Positions 8,622 through 18,140 of a stretch of DNA of 64,000 nucleotides are shown here, piece by piece. Each line of letters begins with the position of its first letter. Within the stretch, counting starts at the first letter, position 1. The notes under the pieces are model-generated. The model was not told where the DNA came from and ran no database searches. It saw only the letters and a program-made list of their open reading frames with translations. Source of the stretch: CAYWNA01 sp964459305 (lineage in GTDB: Bacteria; Planctomycetota; Planctomycetia; Pirellulales; Pirellulaceae); the NCBI GenBank assembly GCA_964459305.1, contig CAYWNA010000001.1, forward strand, positions 179,916 through 243,915. The letters run 5' to 3'. The translations under genes were made by a program, and so were the position numbers.

Positions 8622-11255
8622 ATGATCGCTGCAGCTAAGTCTTCACACACGGGCGTGGTGTTCGCGAGCCTGGCTCTCGTGTTCATTACCTTCCCTGCCA
8701 GAGCGGACGAACCGTTTGATTATTTCCGCAACTCTTGGAACGTGATCGGACTGAAAGACTACCAGCATGGCACGCGTGTCACGCCCGAAAACAAGCTTCA
8801 ATTGTCCGGCGGCCGAGAAGCAGAGATTCGCTTCGGTCGTGACCTTGTGCCGCTGAGCAGGAAACAGGTCAAAACGTTGGGCGACGGCTGGATGCCGATC
8901 ATGTTGATTGCGGCTGACGACGGGCCGGTGAGATATGAATTGAAGCTGTGGGCAACGCCGCTGCCGACCGTCAGCGACTGGAAAGCAGCCTTCGACTGGC
9001 CCCATGAAACTGAGAACTTCCTGAATTGGATCACCGTGCGCGCGACGAACACGGGCAAGGAAGCCATGGAGGCGAAGTTCCAGGTTGATATCAGCGGAAC
9101 GGAATCGGCGCCGATCGCGACTTCTCGTTGGCAAGTGTCGCCTGGCAAGTCGGCAGATACCGTCGTGCGAATCCCCTTTGAACCGGTCGAAGGGGACTCG
9201 GCGTTTGGTGAAGACGATCCGGACACATGGCTTCAGAGGACGGGCGACTACTGGGAGGGCCTGATGAACGACGCTGCGCGAATCGACGTCCCTTGCCGCA
9301 AATCCACCGAAGCGTTGCTGGCCGCCCATGTCTGCCAGTTGATCGCCAACGACCACGGCGAGTTGCAGGGCGGCGAAGGTTTCTATGACAACTTCTACAT
9401 CCGCGACGGCGGCTACCAGATCATGGAACTGGAGGAAGCCGGGTTGTGGGATGCTTCCAAGAAGGCCATCGGCCATTACCTGCGCCGCCAGCGAGAGGAC
9501 GGTCGATTCGAAACACAGAAGACCCAGTTCGACGCCAACGGCCAGGCGATCTGGGTCTTGTGGCAGTACTACAAGATCACCGGCGACCGGGCTTGGCTGG
9601 AAAAAGCCTACCCGCAAATGCGCCGAGCGGTGGATTGGACGATGAAGACGCGCCGCCAGGCACCCGCGGACGATCCGTATGTCGGCCTGTTGCCAGCCGC
9701 CCCAGCCGACGGCGAATATCTGTGGGATGGCAAGCACCACATCGTCGGATACGAGTTGTGGAATCTCCGCGGCATACTCTGCACGGCCGACGCAGCCGAT
9801 GCACTTGGACGCGCCGAAGAGGCCAACGGGTTGCGCGAGGAGGCAAAACTGTATGGTGAAGCTATCGATGCTGCGTGCCGGAAGACGGAACTAAAGCACT
9901 TTCCGCCGAGTTGGGAGAAGGCCGGGACCCACTGGGGCAACACGGAAACGCTGTGGCCCACGCCCGTGGTCGCCGCAGATGACCCGCGAGTCACTGCCAC
10001 CATCGATCACGCCCGACACGTCCACGGCGACGGATTCATCGAAGGCACCATCCAATGGCTGGGACGTTCGCCAGCCATCCATCCTTACATGTCCGCCTAC
10101 ACCACCATGGCCTCGCTGCGACTTGGCGAACACGAACAAGTGGTGGAGGACTTCTATTGGTACCTGTTGCACTCGACCGCCGCGCATGCCTTTCCCGAAG
10201 GCATCTTTCAGGCCCGCCGGTTCGCCTGGAGTCACACGATTCCGCACGTAACCGGAGCGTCGAACTACGCTTTGATGCTGCGTCACATGCTGGCCGACGA
10301 GCGCGGCGGTGAATTACACCTGCTGGCCGCCGTACCCGACTGGTGGCTGGACGACGGAAAATCGATCACTGTCGAGCGGGCGCCAACCTACTTCGGCGAA
10401 ATCAGCCTGATGGTTCGCGGCACCGCTGACGGTGTTGAGGTCGACTTCGAACCGCCCACGCGCGAGCAGCCCAAGCGGATTGTGCTCTACCTGCCAAAAT
10501 CACGGCCCCTGGTCGGTTCACTGGAAGGCGTCGATGTCGTCGTCCGTAGCGAACAGAAACAGCGATGGGATTTTCCGACGGTGGTCAAGCTATACCAGGA
10601 AACGGCCGGTCCGGCCGCCAAGCCGATTCCCGGTGTGCTCGAATTCCCGCTGACGGCTCGCCCGACCCCGGGCCGGTGCTCCCCGGTCAGAACCAATCCA
10701 GTTGCCAACACCGACCCGTTTAAGGCTCCGTTCGGGGTGCCCAACCCGGGCAAATTCCTGTTCACGGGCTTGAAAACGGGCGATCAGACCATTCAAGGCA
10801 TACCGTTTCACATCGTCGATCCCGCCAAGAACGAAGGCCGCAGTTTCGTGGTGCTTCATTCGCCGCGTGGGCCGGCCAACATCAAGTGGCCCACAGAGGT
10901 CAGGATCGCGGTCGACCATAAGGGTACGCGACTGTTCTTCCTGGGTAATGTCCACGGCTGGTCTTCTCACGATCCCGGCACCGGCCCTTGGGGTGCCGTG
11001 GCCGAGTATGAGATCGTGTACGCCGACGGCGAAAAGCAAGTTGTTCCCCTGGTGACCGGACGAACCATCGACGAATGGGCAGCCGCGCCCGAGGCTGACG
11101 AGGTGATGGTCGGTCTCCGAGGCAGTCCGTGGCACCTGAACATCCTGGCCGTTGAACTCCGCGATGTCGAGATCCGGGAAATCGTCTTCCGCGACCTAGG
11201 CACCCAAGCCGCACCCGTGCTGGCTGCCATCACGCTGGAGAAAGGTTCTCACTGA
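8622..11255 (+). CDS. Secreted six-hairpin glycosidase-like enzyme
   Basis: 877 aa, ATG with CAGGAG 9 bases upstream, signal peptide to about residue 28 (VFITFPARADEP). An N-terminal beta domain (about 30-215) is followed by an (alpha/alpha)6-barrel (about 220-570) with GGEGFYDNFYIRDGGYQIME, QFDANGQAIWVLWQYYKITG and the late WSHTIPHVTGASNYALML helix region, as seen in alpha-rhamnosidase or glucosidase clans. A C-terminal module (about 720-875: RLFFLGNVHG, YEIVYADGEKQVVPL) matches the one in the protein at 5711-6838. It is the first gene of a plus-strand set ending with the nitrilase at 18140. Clan-level call only; the substrate is unknown. Confidence 0.75.
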   Translation: MIAAAKSSHTGVVFASLALVFITFPARADEPFDYFRNSWNVIGLKDYQHGTRVTPENKLQLSGGREAEIRFGRDLVPLSRKQVKTLGDGWMPIMLIAADDGPVRYELKLWATPLPTVSDWKAAFDWPHETENFLNWITVRATNTGKEAMEAKFQVDISGTESAPIATSRWQVSPGKSADTVVRIPFEPVEGDSAFGEDDPDTWLQRTGDYWEGLMNDAARIDVPCRKSTEALLAAHVCQLIANDHGELQGGEGFYDNFYIRDGGYQIMELEEAGLWDASKKAIGHYLRRQREDGRFETQKTQFDANGQAIWVLWQYYKITGDRAWLEKAYPQMRRAVDWTMKTRRQAPADDPYVGLLPAAPADGEYLWDGKHHIVGYELWNLRGILCTADAADALGRAEEANGLREEAKLYGEAIDAACRKTELKHFPPSWEKAGTHWGNTETLWPTPVVAADDPRVTATIDHARHVHGDGFIEGTIQWLGRSPAIHPYMSAYTTMASLRLGEHEQVVEDFYWYLLHSTAAHAFPEGIFQARRFAWSHTIPHVTGASNYALMLRHMLADERGGELHLLAAVPDWWLDDGKSITVERAPTYFGEISLMVRGTADGVEVDFEPPTREQPKRIVLYLPKSRPLVGSLEGVDVVVRSEQKQRWDFPTVVKLYQETAGPAAKPIPGVLEFPLTARPTPGRCSPVRTNPVANTDPFKAPFGVPNPGKFLFTGLKTGDQTIQGIPFHIVDPAKNEGRSFVVLHSPRGPANIKWPTEVRIAVDHKGTRLFFLGNVHGWSSHDPGTGPWGAVAEYEIVYADGEKQVVPLVTGRTIDEWAAAPEADEVMVGLRGSPWHLNILAVELRDVEIREIVFRDLGTQAAPVLAAITLEKGSH

Positions 11256-11420
11256 AGCGCAACTTCACGCCAAATCGAGTTCAGCGATGGCGATAGCGGG
11301 GTTGCCCTCGTGGCACCGGACAACAAGGCGACGTTGACCCGATTACCCGAACCTTAGAGTTGCGGGGGCGTATCAAGGCGATACACGCCTTACATCCCGC
11401 CTGCCTACCGGAGTGATATC

Positions 11421-14400
11421 ATGAACCGCGATGGGTATGTGGTTAGCCGCCTCGTTGCCTTCTCCATTTTCTGTGCCGTCGTGTTCGGGGCGATTTGTCC
11501 CCCGGTCGTCGCCCGCGCTGCTGAACCCGCGCTGCCCGAGGTAGCGATGCCTTTGCTGACGTCGGCTCCGAAAATCGACGGCGTGATTGAGGAGGACGAA
11601 TGGAGGCATGCGGTACGCAACGTGGGCTTTGTCAGCCACAACACGGGGAATCTGACGGCGCGAGACGGAGTTTTTTGGGTCGCGAGCGATGGCCAGAATC
11701 TGTACGTTGCCGCCAAAACCGAGGCGCCGCCCGACGGTCGCATCCTCACCCGCGCGGTGCCCGACGAGGATCGCGACCTTCGCGCGGCCTTTTTTGATGA
11801 TTCCATCGAACTGGTTCTTGATCCGGGACGCGGCCGTACGACGGGCGACCGAACGCACTACCACATCATCACCAATGCCCGCGGCGCGTTGTACGACTGG
11901 TCGGTCGACCCGGACAACCAGCAGAACGCCATAAACGTCGGATGGCGGGTGCGGGATTTGCGGTTAGCCGGGCAGCAGGTCGAAGGTTGGTGGCATGTGG
12001 AGATTGCCATTCCGCTGGCGAGCTTAGGCGTGGCGGAGAGCGATCTCGGCGGTGCCTGGGGCATCCGTGTTGCTCGCAACTGGAAGCGACCTTTCGAACA
12101 ATCGCAGTGGACCGGCGGGTCCTTCGACTACGACGATCAGGCCACCATGCCGCTGGTCCGCTGGGACGAAACAGCGCCGGTGGTGCGAATGATCCGGTTG
12201 CAGGACGACGATGTTGGGCCGCGCATCGAACTGGCGATCTTCAATCCACACGATGCCCGGCTTGAGGTGAACGCGCACCTGAGCGATGCATGGCACCGCG
12301 ATCCGCCGCGGGAACTCGTCAAGAAAGTGGAACTGCCGCCAGGACAGGAAACGACGCTGGCACTGGAACCCCGCGATGGTGGTCCCGAAGGCATTCATAA
12401 CACGGATCTCCACGTCACCAGCGCGGACGGCGAACGGACGTATTTTCGGCGGACCTTTCAGTGGTCGCCTCACAAACCGAAAGACCGCTGGGTGATTGGC
12501 GAGGAGCAGAAGCAGGCTGTTGATTTGCAGTTCAAATTCTATCCCTACTATCGCAAGATCCGGTTTCGGGCCAACATCGAGGCACTGGCCGTTCGGGACC
12601 GCATCACTGGTGCGGAAGCGGCCGTGTCTGCAGCCGACGACCAGGGGCATCGGGCGACCGAGCCGATCTGGCGTACGCCGATCGAGTTTGAGGGGCACGT
12701 TGCCGAAGGAATCCATGAGATACCGATTCTGCCGGACGGCAGGTACATCTTCGCGCTTCAGTTGAATGGCGGCGATGGCGTGCCCGACGAGCCAGTCACC
12801 CAGCCGTTCGTCCGGCAGGTCTTCCCATGGGAACACAATACACTGGGTATCAGCGACCAGGTAATGCCACCATTCACGCCGCTGAAGGTCGACGGTACCG
12901 CCGTTGAGGCAATTCTACGACGACACGTTCACGGCGCGAGCGGCCTATGGGACCAAGTGACCAGCGATGGGCAGTTATTGCTGGCTGACCGGATGGCCTG
13001 GGAGGTAGTGACGTCTGATGCGACCGGCCGGTCGACGGCGTGTCCAGTCACCGGAAACGGTTGGCAGTCCGTCTCCGCAAAGCCGACTGGCGTGGTCGGC
13101 GCGTCGAGTTGGTCGGCTGGGCCAGTCCGTGCGCAGGTGACAACGCGGTACGACTACGACGGCATGATGCTGGTAACGCTGAAGTTTGAACCGACCGAGA
13201 CGACCGTCGAGCGGTTGAGCTTGAGCATCCCGCTTGACGACGCCAGGGCACGGTACATGCACGCCATCAGTGACGGGTTGCGGCATAACTATGCCGGTTT
13301 CACGCCGCCGGGTGAGGGCCGTATCTGGGACAGCAGCCAGGCAAGCAAGCTGGAAATCCCCGGCTCGTTCTATCCCTATCTCTGGCTCGGCGACGGCGAA
13401 CGCGGTATTTGCTGGTTCGCCGACACCGACCGCGACTGGGTGTTGGACGACACGACGCCGACAATCGACCTCGTGCGGGAATCCGGAACGCTGACGATGC
13501 GGGTCCACTTCGTCACTCGCCCCGCCGTGCTCAGAAAACGCCATGCGATCGTATTCGGTCTTCAAGCGACACCGACCAAGCCGATGCCGGACGGATGGCG
13601 TCGTTGGACCGGCCTGAAAGCGACCGAGGGTGCGCGGCCGGTACGATGGATGGGGGCAAATTACTATTGGGGTGGCCTTGCCTATGACGTTTACCCCTAC
13701 AAATACCGCTTTGATTACCTGGACAAGCTTCGAGAGACGCGAGAGACGGGTGAGCCGGACAGGCAGTTCATCGCCGATTGGATGGAAATGGTCGACAAAG
13801 AACTGGCGGCCAAGGGCACGGACCGCTACAAGTTCTTCGACGCACACGTCAACGCCGGCTTTCACATCGCCCGATCGTCGCCGTGGAGCGAGGGCTTCCG
13901 GCTGTTCGGTTACACGAATCCCCGCGGTGTGGGCTTTCATGCGCCGGAGTTCGCCACGTTTCAGGACGAATGGCTCCGATACAACTGGTTCAACCGCAAT
14001 TGGGGCCATGGCGAATCGGTCGGCTACGATGTGAGTCCGTCGCCCAGTTTTCAGGATTACGCGCTCTGGCACTATCGCGAGATGCTGCGATCGTTTGATG
14101 GCGTGTACTGGGACAACATGTTCTTCAGTGCCCACTTCGATCCGGTCGTCGGCGAATCGTGGACCGACGATCGAAAACGGGTGCACCCGACCATGGGGCT
14201 GATGCATTTGCGCGAACTGGCCAAACGAACGGCAATCATGCTCTGGCAGGAAACCAGAGATTTTCCCGACCATCGCAAGCCGCCGATTACGCTTTCCCAC
14301 ATGACCAACACGATGATCGTACCCGTACACAGCTTCATCAACTGCACGATGGATTGGGAATGGAAATACGGCTACGAAGATTTTCAGGACCGTTTCTCGC

Positions 14401-14906
14401 CCGACCTGACCGTGGCGCAAACAATTGGCCGGCAGGTCGGCGCCTGGCCCACGATCCTGGCCGGCGGGCATCCCGATCCGAAAGATCCGCGCGTCGACTT
14501 CATGCACCGCACGCGGCTGGGCGTGGCCCTTGTGCACGAGATCCAAACTTTCGATTACCGGCCAAGACGCGATTTCGAAATCTATTCCAAGTTGTTCGAG
14601 TTCGGATACGGTACCGATGGCTGCCGCGTTTTCAACTACTGGCACGACGATCATCCCGTCGCTGTCGAAGGTGCCGATGCCCGTACCCTGGCCATGACCA
14701 ACGGCAAGGAGGCGATCGTCGTGGTGACCGACTACGGCGATGGGAGACAATGCTGCGTCAAGGTAGATCTGAAGAGCCTTGGCCTCGGTCAGAATGCGGA
14801 AGCGACGGATTTTGAGACCGGTGAGGCGATAAGGCGAACTGCACCCGGCGTATTTGCCTTTGACCTGAAGAAGCATAACTTTCGTATATTGCGGATAAGA
14901 AGATGA
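11421..14906 (+). CDS. Secreted CBM9-like / GH123-like multidomain protein
   Basis: 1161 aa with an ATG start and a signal peptide (about 1-35, ending VVARAAEP). Residues about 45-245 are a CBM9-type carbohydrate-binding domain (KIDGVIEEDEW, LYVAAKTEAPP, FFDDSIELVLDPG). A long beta region follows, then a putative TIM-barrel-like portion (about 730-1080) with VRWMGANYYWGGLAYD, DGVYWDNMFFS and HMTNTMIVPVHSFINCTMDW, resembling the large uncharacterised glycoside-hydrolase-like proteins related to GH123. The acidic residues in the YWDNMFF region could be catalytic, but this is inference. Its stop overlaps the next gene's start (ATGA), so the two are translationally coupled. Confidence 0.7.
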   Translation: MNRDGYVVSRLVAFSIFCAVVFGAICPPVVARAAEPALPEVAMPLLTSAPKIDGVIEEDEWRHAVRNVGFVSHNTGNLTARDGVFWVASDGQNLYVAAKTEAPPDGRILTRAVPDEDRDLRAAFFDDSIELVLDPGRGRTTGDRTHYHIITNARGALYDWSVDPDNQQNAINVGWRVRDLRLAGQQVEGWWHVEIAIPLASLGVAESDLGGAWGIRVARNWKRPFEQSQWTGGSFDYDDQATMPLVRWDETAPVVRMIRLQDDDVGPRIELAIFNPHDARLEVNAHLSDAWHRDPPRELVKKVELPPGQETTLALEPRDGGPEGIHNTDLHVTSADGERTYFRRTFQWSPHKPKDRWVIGEEQKQAVDLQFKFYPYYRKIRFRANIEALAVRDRITGAEAAVSAADDQGHRATEPIWRTPIEFEGHVAEGIHEIPILPDGRYIFALQLNGGDGVPDEPVTQPFVRQVFPWEHNTLGISDQVMPPFTPLKVDGTAVEAILRRHVHGASGLWDQVTSDGQLLLADRMAWEVVTSDATGRSTACPVTGNGWQSVSAKPTGVVGASSWSAGPVRAQVTTRYDYDGMMLVTLKFEPTETTVERLSLSIPLDDARARYMHAISDGLRHNYAGFTPPGEGRIWDSSQASKLEIPGSFYPYLWLGDGERGICWFADTDRDWVLDDTTPTIDLVRESGTLTMRVHFVTRPAVLRKRHAIVFGLQATPTKPMPDGWRRWTGLKATEGARPVRWMGANYYWGGLAYDVYPYKYRFDYLDKLRETRETGEPDRQFIADWMEMVDKELAAKGTDRYKFFDAHVNAGFHIARSSPWSEGFRLFGYTNPRGVGFHAPEFATFQDEWLRYNWFNRNWGHGESVGYDVSPSPSFQDYALWHYREMLRSFDGVYWDNMFFSAHFDPVVGESWTDDRKRVHPTMGLMHLRELAKRTAIMLWQETRDFPDHRKPPITLSHMTNTMIVPVHSFINCTMDWEWKYGYEDFQDRFSPDLTVAQTIGRQVGAWPTILAGGHPDPKDPRVDFMHRTRLGVALVHEIQTFDYRPRRDFEIYSKLFEFGYGTDGCRVFNYWHDDHPVAVEGADARTLAMTNGKEAIVVVTDYGDGRQCCVKVDLKSLGLGQNAEATDFETGEAIRRTAPGVFAFDLKKHNFRILRIRR

Positions 14907-15688
14907 TCGTTTTCACTGCAATCCTATGCAATCTTGTTTCTGCGGCACCGATCGCGGAGCCGATCCCGAGTTCACCGTATCTGCAGCCAGAGTATCGGCG
15001 CCTGATGAACGCGGTCACGCTTCACGTGAGCTTTGACGCCAAACACATGCTGCCTGATATGGCCGAAGGTCCGGCCTACGCCCCCTCCGTGTTCGGGAGC
15101 CGCGCGTCCGAGTTCCCCGGACCGCAGTTCTCGGCCGGTCTCATTGGCCAATCGCTCGTCTTGGGCACGGGCGGAGCCATCTATCCCCGGACGGGTAACG
15201 TGCTGTTGGAACATCGGGGCGCGGTGGCCGTCTGGATCATGCCGCAGAACTGGCAGCGGCCGCGCGATGGAAACTGCGTATTCACGATGACTTCGAACGC
15301 CACGTTCTATTTGGAGCGTCAAGGACCGGACGTGGATGAGGACGGGCGAGTTCGCCGTCACGAAGGCATTTTGTACATCGGCAGTCCTCGCAACGTGCGC
15401 AGCACAACAATAAACGGGGGCTCGGACTGGAAGAACGATCGCTGGTATCTGCTGGTGGCCAATTGGTCGTGGCCGACGATGGAACTGAGCGTCAACGGCC
15501 AGCCGTTCAAAGTCCGCTCGCTGTCCGGAACGCCGGGCGAGGATGCCTTCGGGGATCTTGTGTTGGGCGATCGTAGCGGTAACCCTCGCGGGCTGATCGA
15601 CGAGTTTTTCGCCTTCCGGCGACCACTCACACTGGACGAAGTACAACTGCTGTGGAAATTGCGCCCGGGGCAAATAGCGAAGGACTAG
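14903..15688 (+). CDS. LamG (concanavalin A-like) lectin domain protein
   Basis: 261 aa. The ATG overlaps the preceding stop codon by 4 bases. A short hydrophobic N-terminus (MIVFTAILCNLVSAAP) serves as signal peptide. The rest is one LamG-like jellyroll: VTLHVSFDAKH, GAVAVWIMPQNWQ, WYLLVANWSWPTMELSVNGQ and LIDEFFAFRRPLTLDEVQLLW, the last being the classical end of this fold. It likely binds a polysaccharide together with its upstream partner. No catalytic residues are present. Confidence 0.85.
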   Translation: MIVFTAILCNLVSAAPIAEPIPSSPYLQPEYRRLMNAVTLHVSFDAKHMLPDMAEGPAYAPSVFGSRASEFPGPQFSAGLIGQSLVLGTGGAIYPRTGNVLLEHRGAVAVWIMPQNWQRPRDGNCVFTMTSNATFYLERQGPDVDEDGRVRRHEGILYIGSPRNVRSTTINGGSDWKNDRWYLLVANWSWPTMELSVNGQPFKVRSLSGTPGEDAFGDLVLGDRSGNPRGLIDEFFAFRRPLTLDEVQLLWKLRPGQIAKD

Positions 15689-15721
15689 TACCGACCGTCA
15701 TTCGATTCTGTGGGTGGAAGC

Positions 15722-15798
15722 GTAGGACGGATTGCCTAATCCGTCCGGTCTTCGACGTCGGTATCCGTTTCACGGACGGATTAGGCAATCCGTCCTAC
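15722..15798. repeat. Perfect 25-bp inverted repeat
   Basis: Arms 15722-15746 and 15774-15798 are perfectly complementary (motif GTAGGACGGATTGCC) with a 27-base spacer. It lies between the LamG gene and the nitrilase gene on the same strand. It would form a very stable hairpin without a T-run, so it is more likely a dispersed REP-type repeat than a terminator. Confidence 0.85.
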
Positions 15799-15836
15799 TA
15801 GCAAGTTCAAATGCATTGAGGTACTAGGGGACTAAC

Positions 15837-18140
15837 ATGAAGCACTTAGAGGTCTTTCAGTCTCTGTTCATTCTGTGTCTTGTTGCGCCGACCGCGTTTG
15901 CGGAGGACATCTTCCGTGAGTCGTTCGAAGGGGCAACGCGGACAGGCGTATTGATCAACACGTGGGGTGATAAGCCGACGACGATTATCAGCAACGCGAC
16001 TGTGCCGAGTGGTGGGCACGGCGAGTCCGCTGCTGCGCGGCTGGGGGTCGAGTTTCCGCCGAACGCAGCTCACAACTTGTCTTATTGGAGCTACACGCTG
16101 CCGGAACGAATTCCATTGGTGCCGGAATTGGAGTCGGTATCATTCCGGGTCAAGACCGATGTGCCTGTCTCGATCAAGATCGCCATCTGGCCGTTCGGCT
16201 TCATTTACCATGGTCCCGGAGTCGCCGCGTCGGACCAGTGGCAAACGGTTACGCTAGATGGAGCTTACGAAAAACTGAAGAAATGGTGCGAAGGCGGCAA
16301 CCAGACGGCTGAGCGCGGTTGGATCAGCGCCGTGATCGTCGCCGTGGGCGGAACCAAGGGCGCCAAGGCCGAATTGATGTTGGACGAACTCGCGCTGGAA
16401 GGACCGCCGGGGGCCGCCAAAGCCGCCCGCGATGAGGCGTTCCAACGTCGCATCAAGAAGACACGAGTCGCAGCGATCTCGCTAATCTGGGACCAGGGAC
16501 ACCGAACGCTAGGCGCAACATTGGCAGCCCTAGACGAAGCCGGTCTGGCCGGCGGCGATCTTGCTTGTCTGCCGCAGGAGTGCGTGGACCAGCCCGCTGA
16601 ACCGATTCCTGGTCCAACGTCGCAGGCCATCGCTGCGAAGGCAGCCCAGTATGGTATGTACGTTGTCGGCAATCTCCGCGAGCAAGTGGAAGACAAGACC
16701 TACGTCACTTCGTTCCTGTGCGACCGCCAAGGGAAGATCCTGGGCAAGTACCGCAAGTCGCACAAGCTGCCGTACGAGGATGACATCGATTTGGGAGATG
16801 ATCTGCCGGTGTTTGCCACGGACATCGGCGCAATCGGCCTGAAGATCGGCACGGACCATTTTTTCCCAGAGATCGACACGGTGCTGCGTCGCCGCGGTGC
16901 TTCGCTGGTCGTATGGTCGACGAAACCGTTTCCGCTTCGCGACGAGCACTACATCACCTATCCCTTGCCAGGCCGCGCCCTTCAAAATGGTCTGTGCTAC
17001 GCGGTGGCCCGATACGCTGGCAAGGAAGGTTATGGCGGCTACGCGAACCGTTTCTCGTGGACGGCGTCCTGGCCACTTGGACGAGCGCAGGTGTTTCGTC
17101 GCGACGGGCACACCGTCGCCGATTCGGGCCATGGAGGCGGCGTTGCCGTTGCAGCGATTCCCGCGGCCGAGCTCGGCGGCGGGCCGCGCGATGGCGGATA
17201 TTCCGCCGACGGCAAGTACGCATTGATCACGGCTTCCGAGTTGCCACCGCCTCCAAAGCGAGGCGACCGGCGCGTGATCCATGCGGCAGCCATCGAATGC
17301 GACACCAACATCGACAGCCTCATCGCCAAGCTCGATGCCTGCGGGAAACAGGGTTGCGACATCGCGTGCTTGTGGGAGTATGTGTGGTACCGAACCGACG
17401 AGGAAGTTGAGAAGTTCAAAGAGCGCAATCAGCAGCAGTTGGCACTCATCGCGGAAGCCGCCAAACGCAACAATATGTATGTGGTGATCGGCGGCGAGTT
17501 GGAACGCGGATTCAACGAGTCGATCCTTTACGACCGCCAGGGCCGCGAGATCGGACGTTACACGAAAATCGCGCAGACGACGTCCAAGGAGTCAAAGTAC
17601 TACTGCGCCGGGGACAAGGTCGGCATCTTCGATCTGGATTTCGGCCGGATCTGCACCAAAATCTGTCTGGACGTCTCACAACACGAAATCGACCGGGTCG
17701 CCGGATTGCAGCAAGTGGATCTCTTGCTGCTTCACACCCAGGACGCCGGACCATACAGCGAGTCAATTCGCCGGCGAGACGGCCATCGCTGCGTCGACAA
17801 CGGCTACTATCTACTGAGAGCGGCCGGTGGTGGCGCCGAGTGCGACCACCGGACCTACATCATGGACCCGTGGGGCATGGTGCTGGCCGCATCGCAACAC
17901 GGCGTCAATAACCCGCCGGTCGTGAGCACGATCAACCTGGACAATCGTCCCGTCTACTACGAATGGCCGGAGGAAGTGCGCAAGGCCGGAACGCATCCCG
18001 ATCCAGTCAAACGCGGAATTCCCGACGAAGACAGCCTCAAGATGTACGGACGATTCAACCGCCCAGTAGCGAAGGACGATCTGCGGGCTGTGATCTTACA
18101 GTGTCGCCGTCCGGAACTTTACAGGCCGCGGGGAGACTAG
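15837..18140 (+). CDS. Secreted tandem carbon-nitrogen hydrolase, first domain lacking Cys
   Basis: 767 aa, ATG start, signal peptide to about 21. A beta-sandwich (about 22-195) precedes two nitrilase-superfamily domains. The first (about 205-445) keeps the Glu (E248 in CLPQEC) and Lys (K307 in YRKSHK), but the nucleophile position reads KIGTDHFFPE, with Gly338 where ICxD is expected. The second (about 475-740) has Glu514 (CLWEYV), a Lys in RYTKI and Cys610 in KICLDVSQ, so it looks active. A pseudo-domain/active-domain pair, possibly regulatory or structural. Nitrilase-family enzymes hydrolyse non-peptide C-N bonds; in a glycan locus an N-acyl or amide substrate is plausible but unproven. Its TAG overlaps the convergent kinase gene's stop in a shared CTAG. 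Confidence 0.85.
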   Translation: MKHLEVFQSLFILCLVAPTAFAEDIFRESFEGATRTGVLINTWGDKPTTIISNATVPSGGHGESAAARLGVEFPPNAAHNLSYWSYTLPERIPLVPELESVSFRVKTDVPVSIKIAIWPFGFIYHGPGVAASDQWQTVTLDGAYEKLKKWCEGGNQTAERGWISAVIVAVGGTKGAKAELMLDELALEGPPGAAKAARDEAFQRRIKKTRVAAISLIWDQGHRTLGATLAALDEAGLAGGDLACLPQECVDQPAEPIPGPTSQAIAAKAAQYGMYVVGNLREQVEDKTYVTSFLCDRQGKILGKYRKSHKLPYEDDIDLGDDLPVFATDIGAIGLKIGTDHFFPEIDTVLRRRGASLVVWSTKPFPLRDEHYITYPLPGRALQNGLCYAVARYAGKEGYGGYANRFSWTASWPLGRAQVFRRDGHTVADSGHGGGVAVAAIPAAELGGGPRDGGYSADGKYALITASELPPPPKRGDRRVIHAAAIECDTNIDSLIAKLDACGKQGCDIACLWEYVWYRTDEEVEKFKERNQQQLALIAEAAKRNNMYVVIGGELERGFNESILYDRQGREIGRYTKIAQTTSKESKYYCAGDKVGIFDLDFGRICTKICLDVSQHEIDRVAGLQQVDLLLLHTQDAGPYSESIRRRDGHRCVDNGYYLLRAAGGGAECDHRTYIMDPWGMVLAASQHGVNNPPVVSTINLDNRPVYYEWPEEVRKAGTHPDPVKRGIPDEDSLKMYGRFNRPVAKDDLRAVILQCRRPELYRPRGD

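Noticed and set aside
12975..14876. A long open frame (633 codons) on the strand opposite the CBM9/GH123-like gene
   Set aside because: It is antisense to a gene with clear domains and signal peptide; its translation has no recognisable motif. High GC makes long shadow frames common here.
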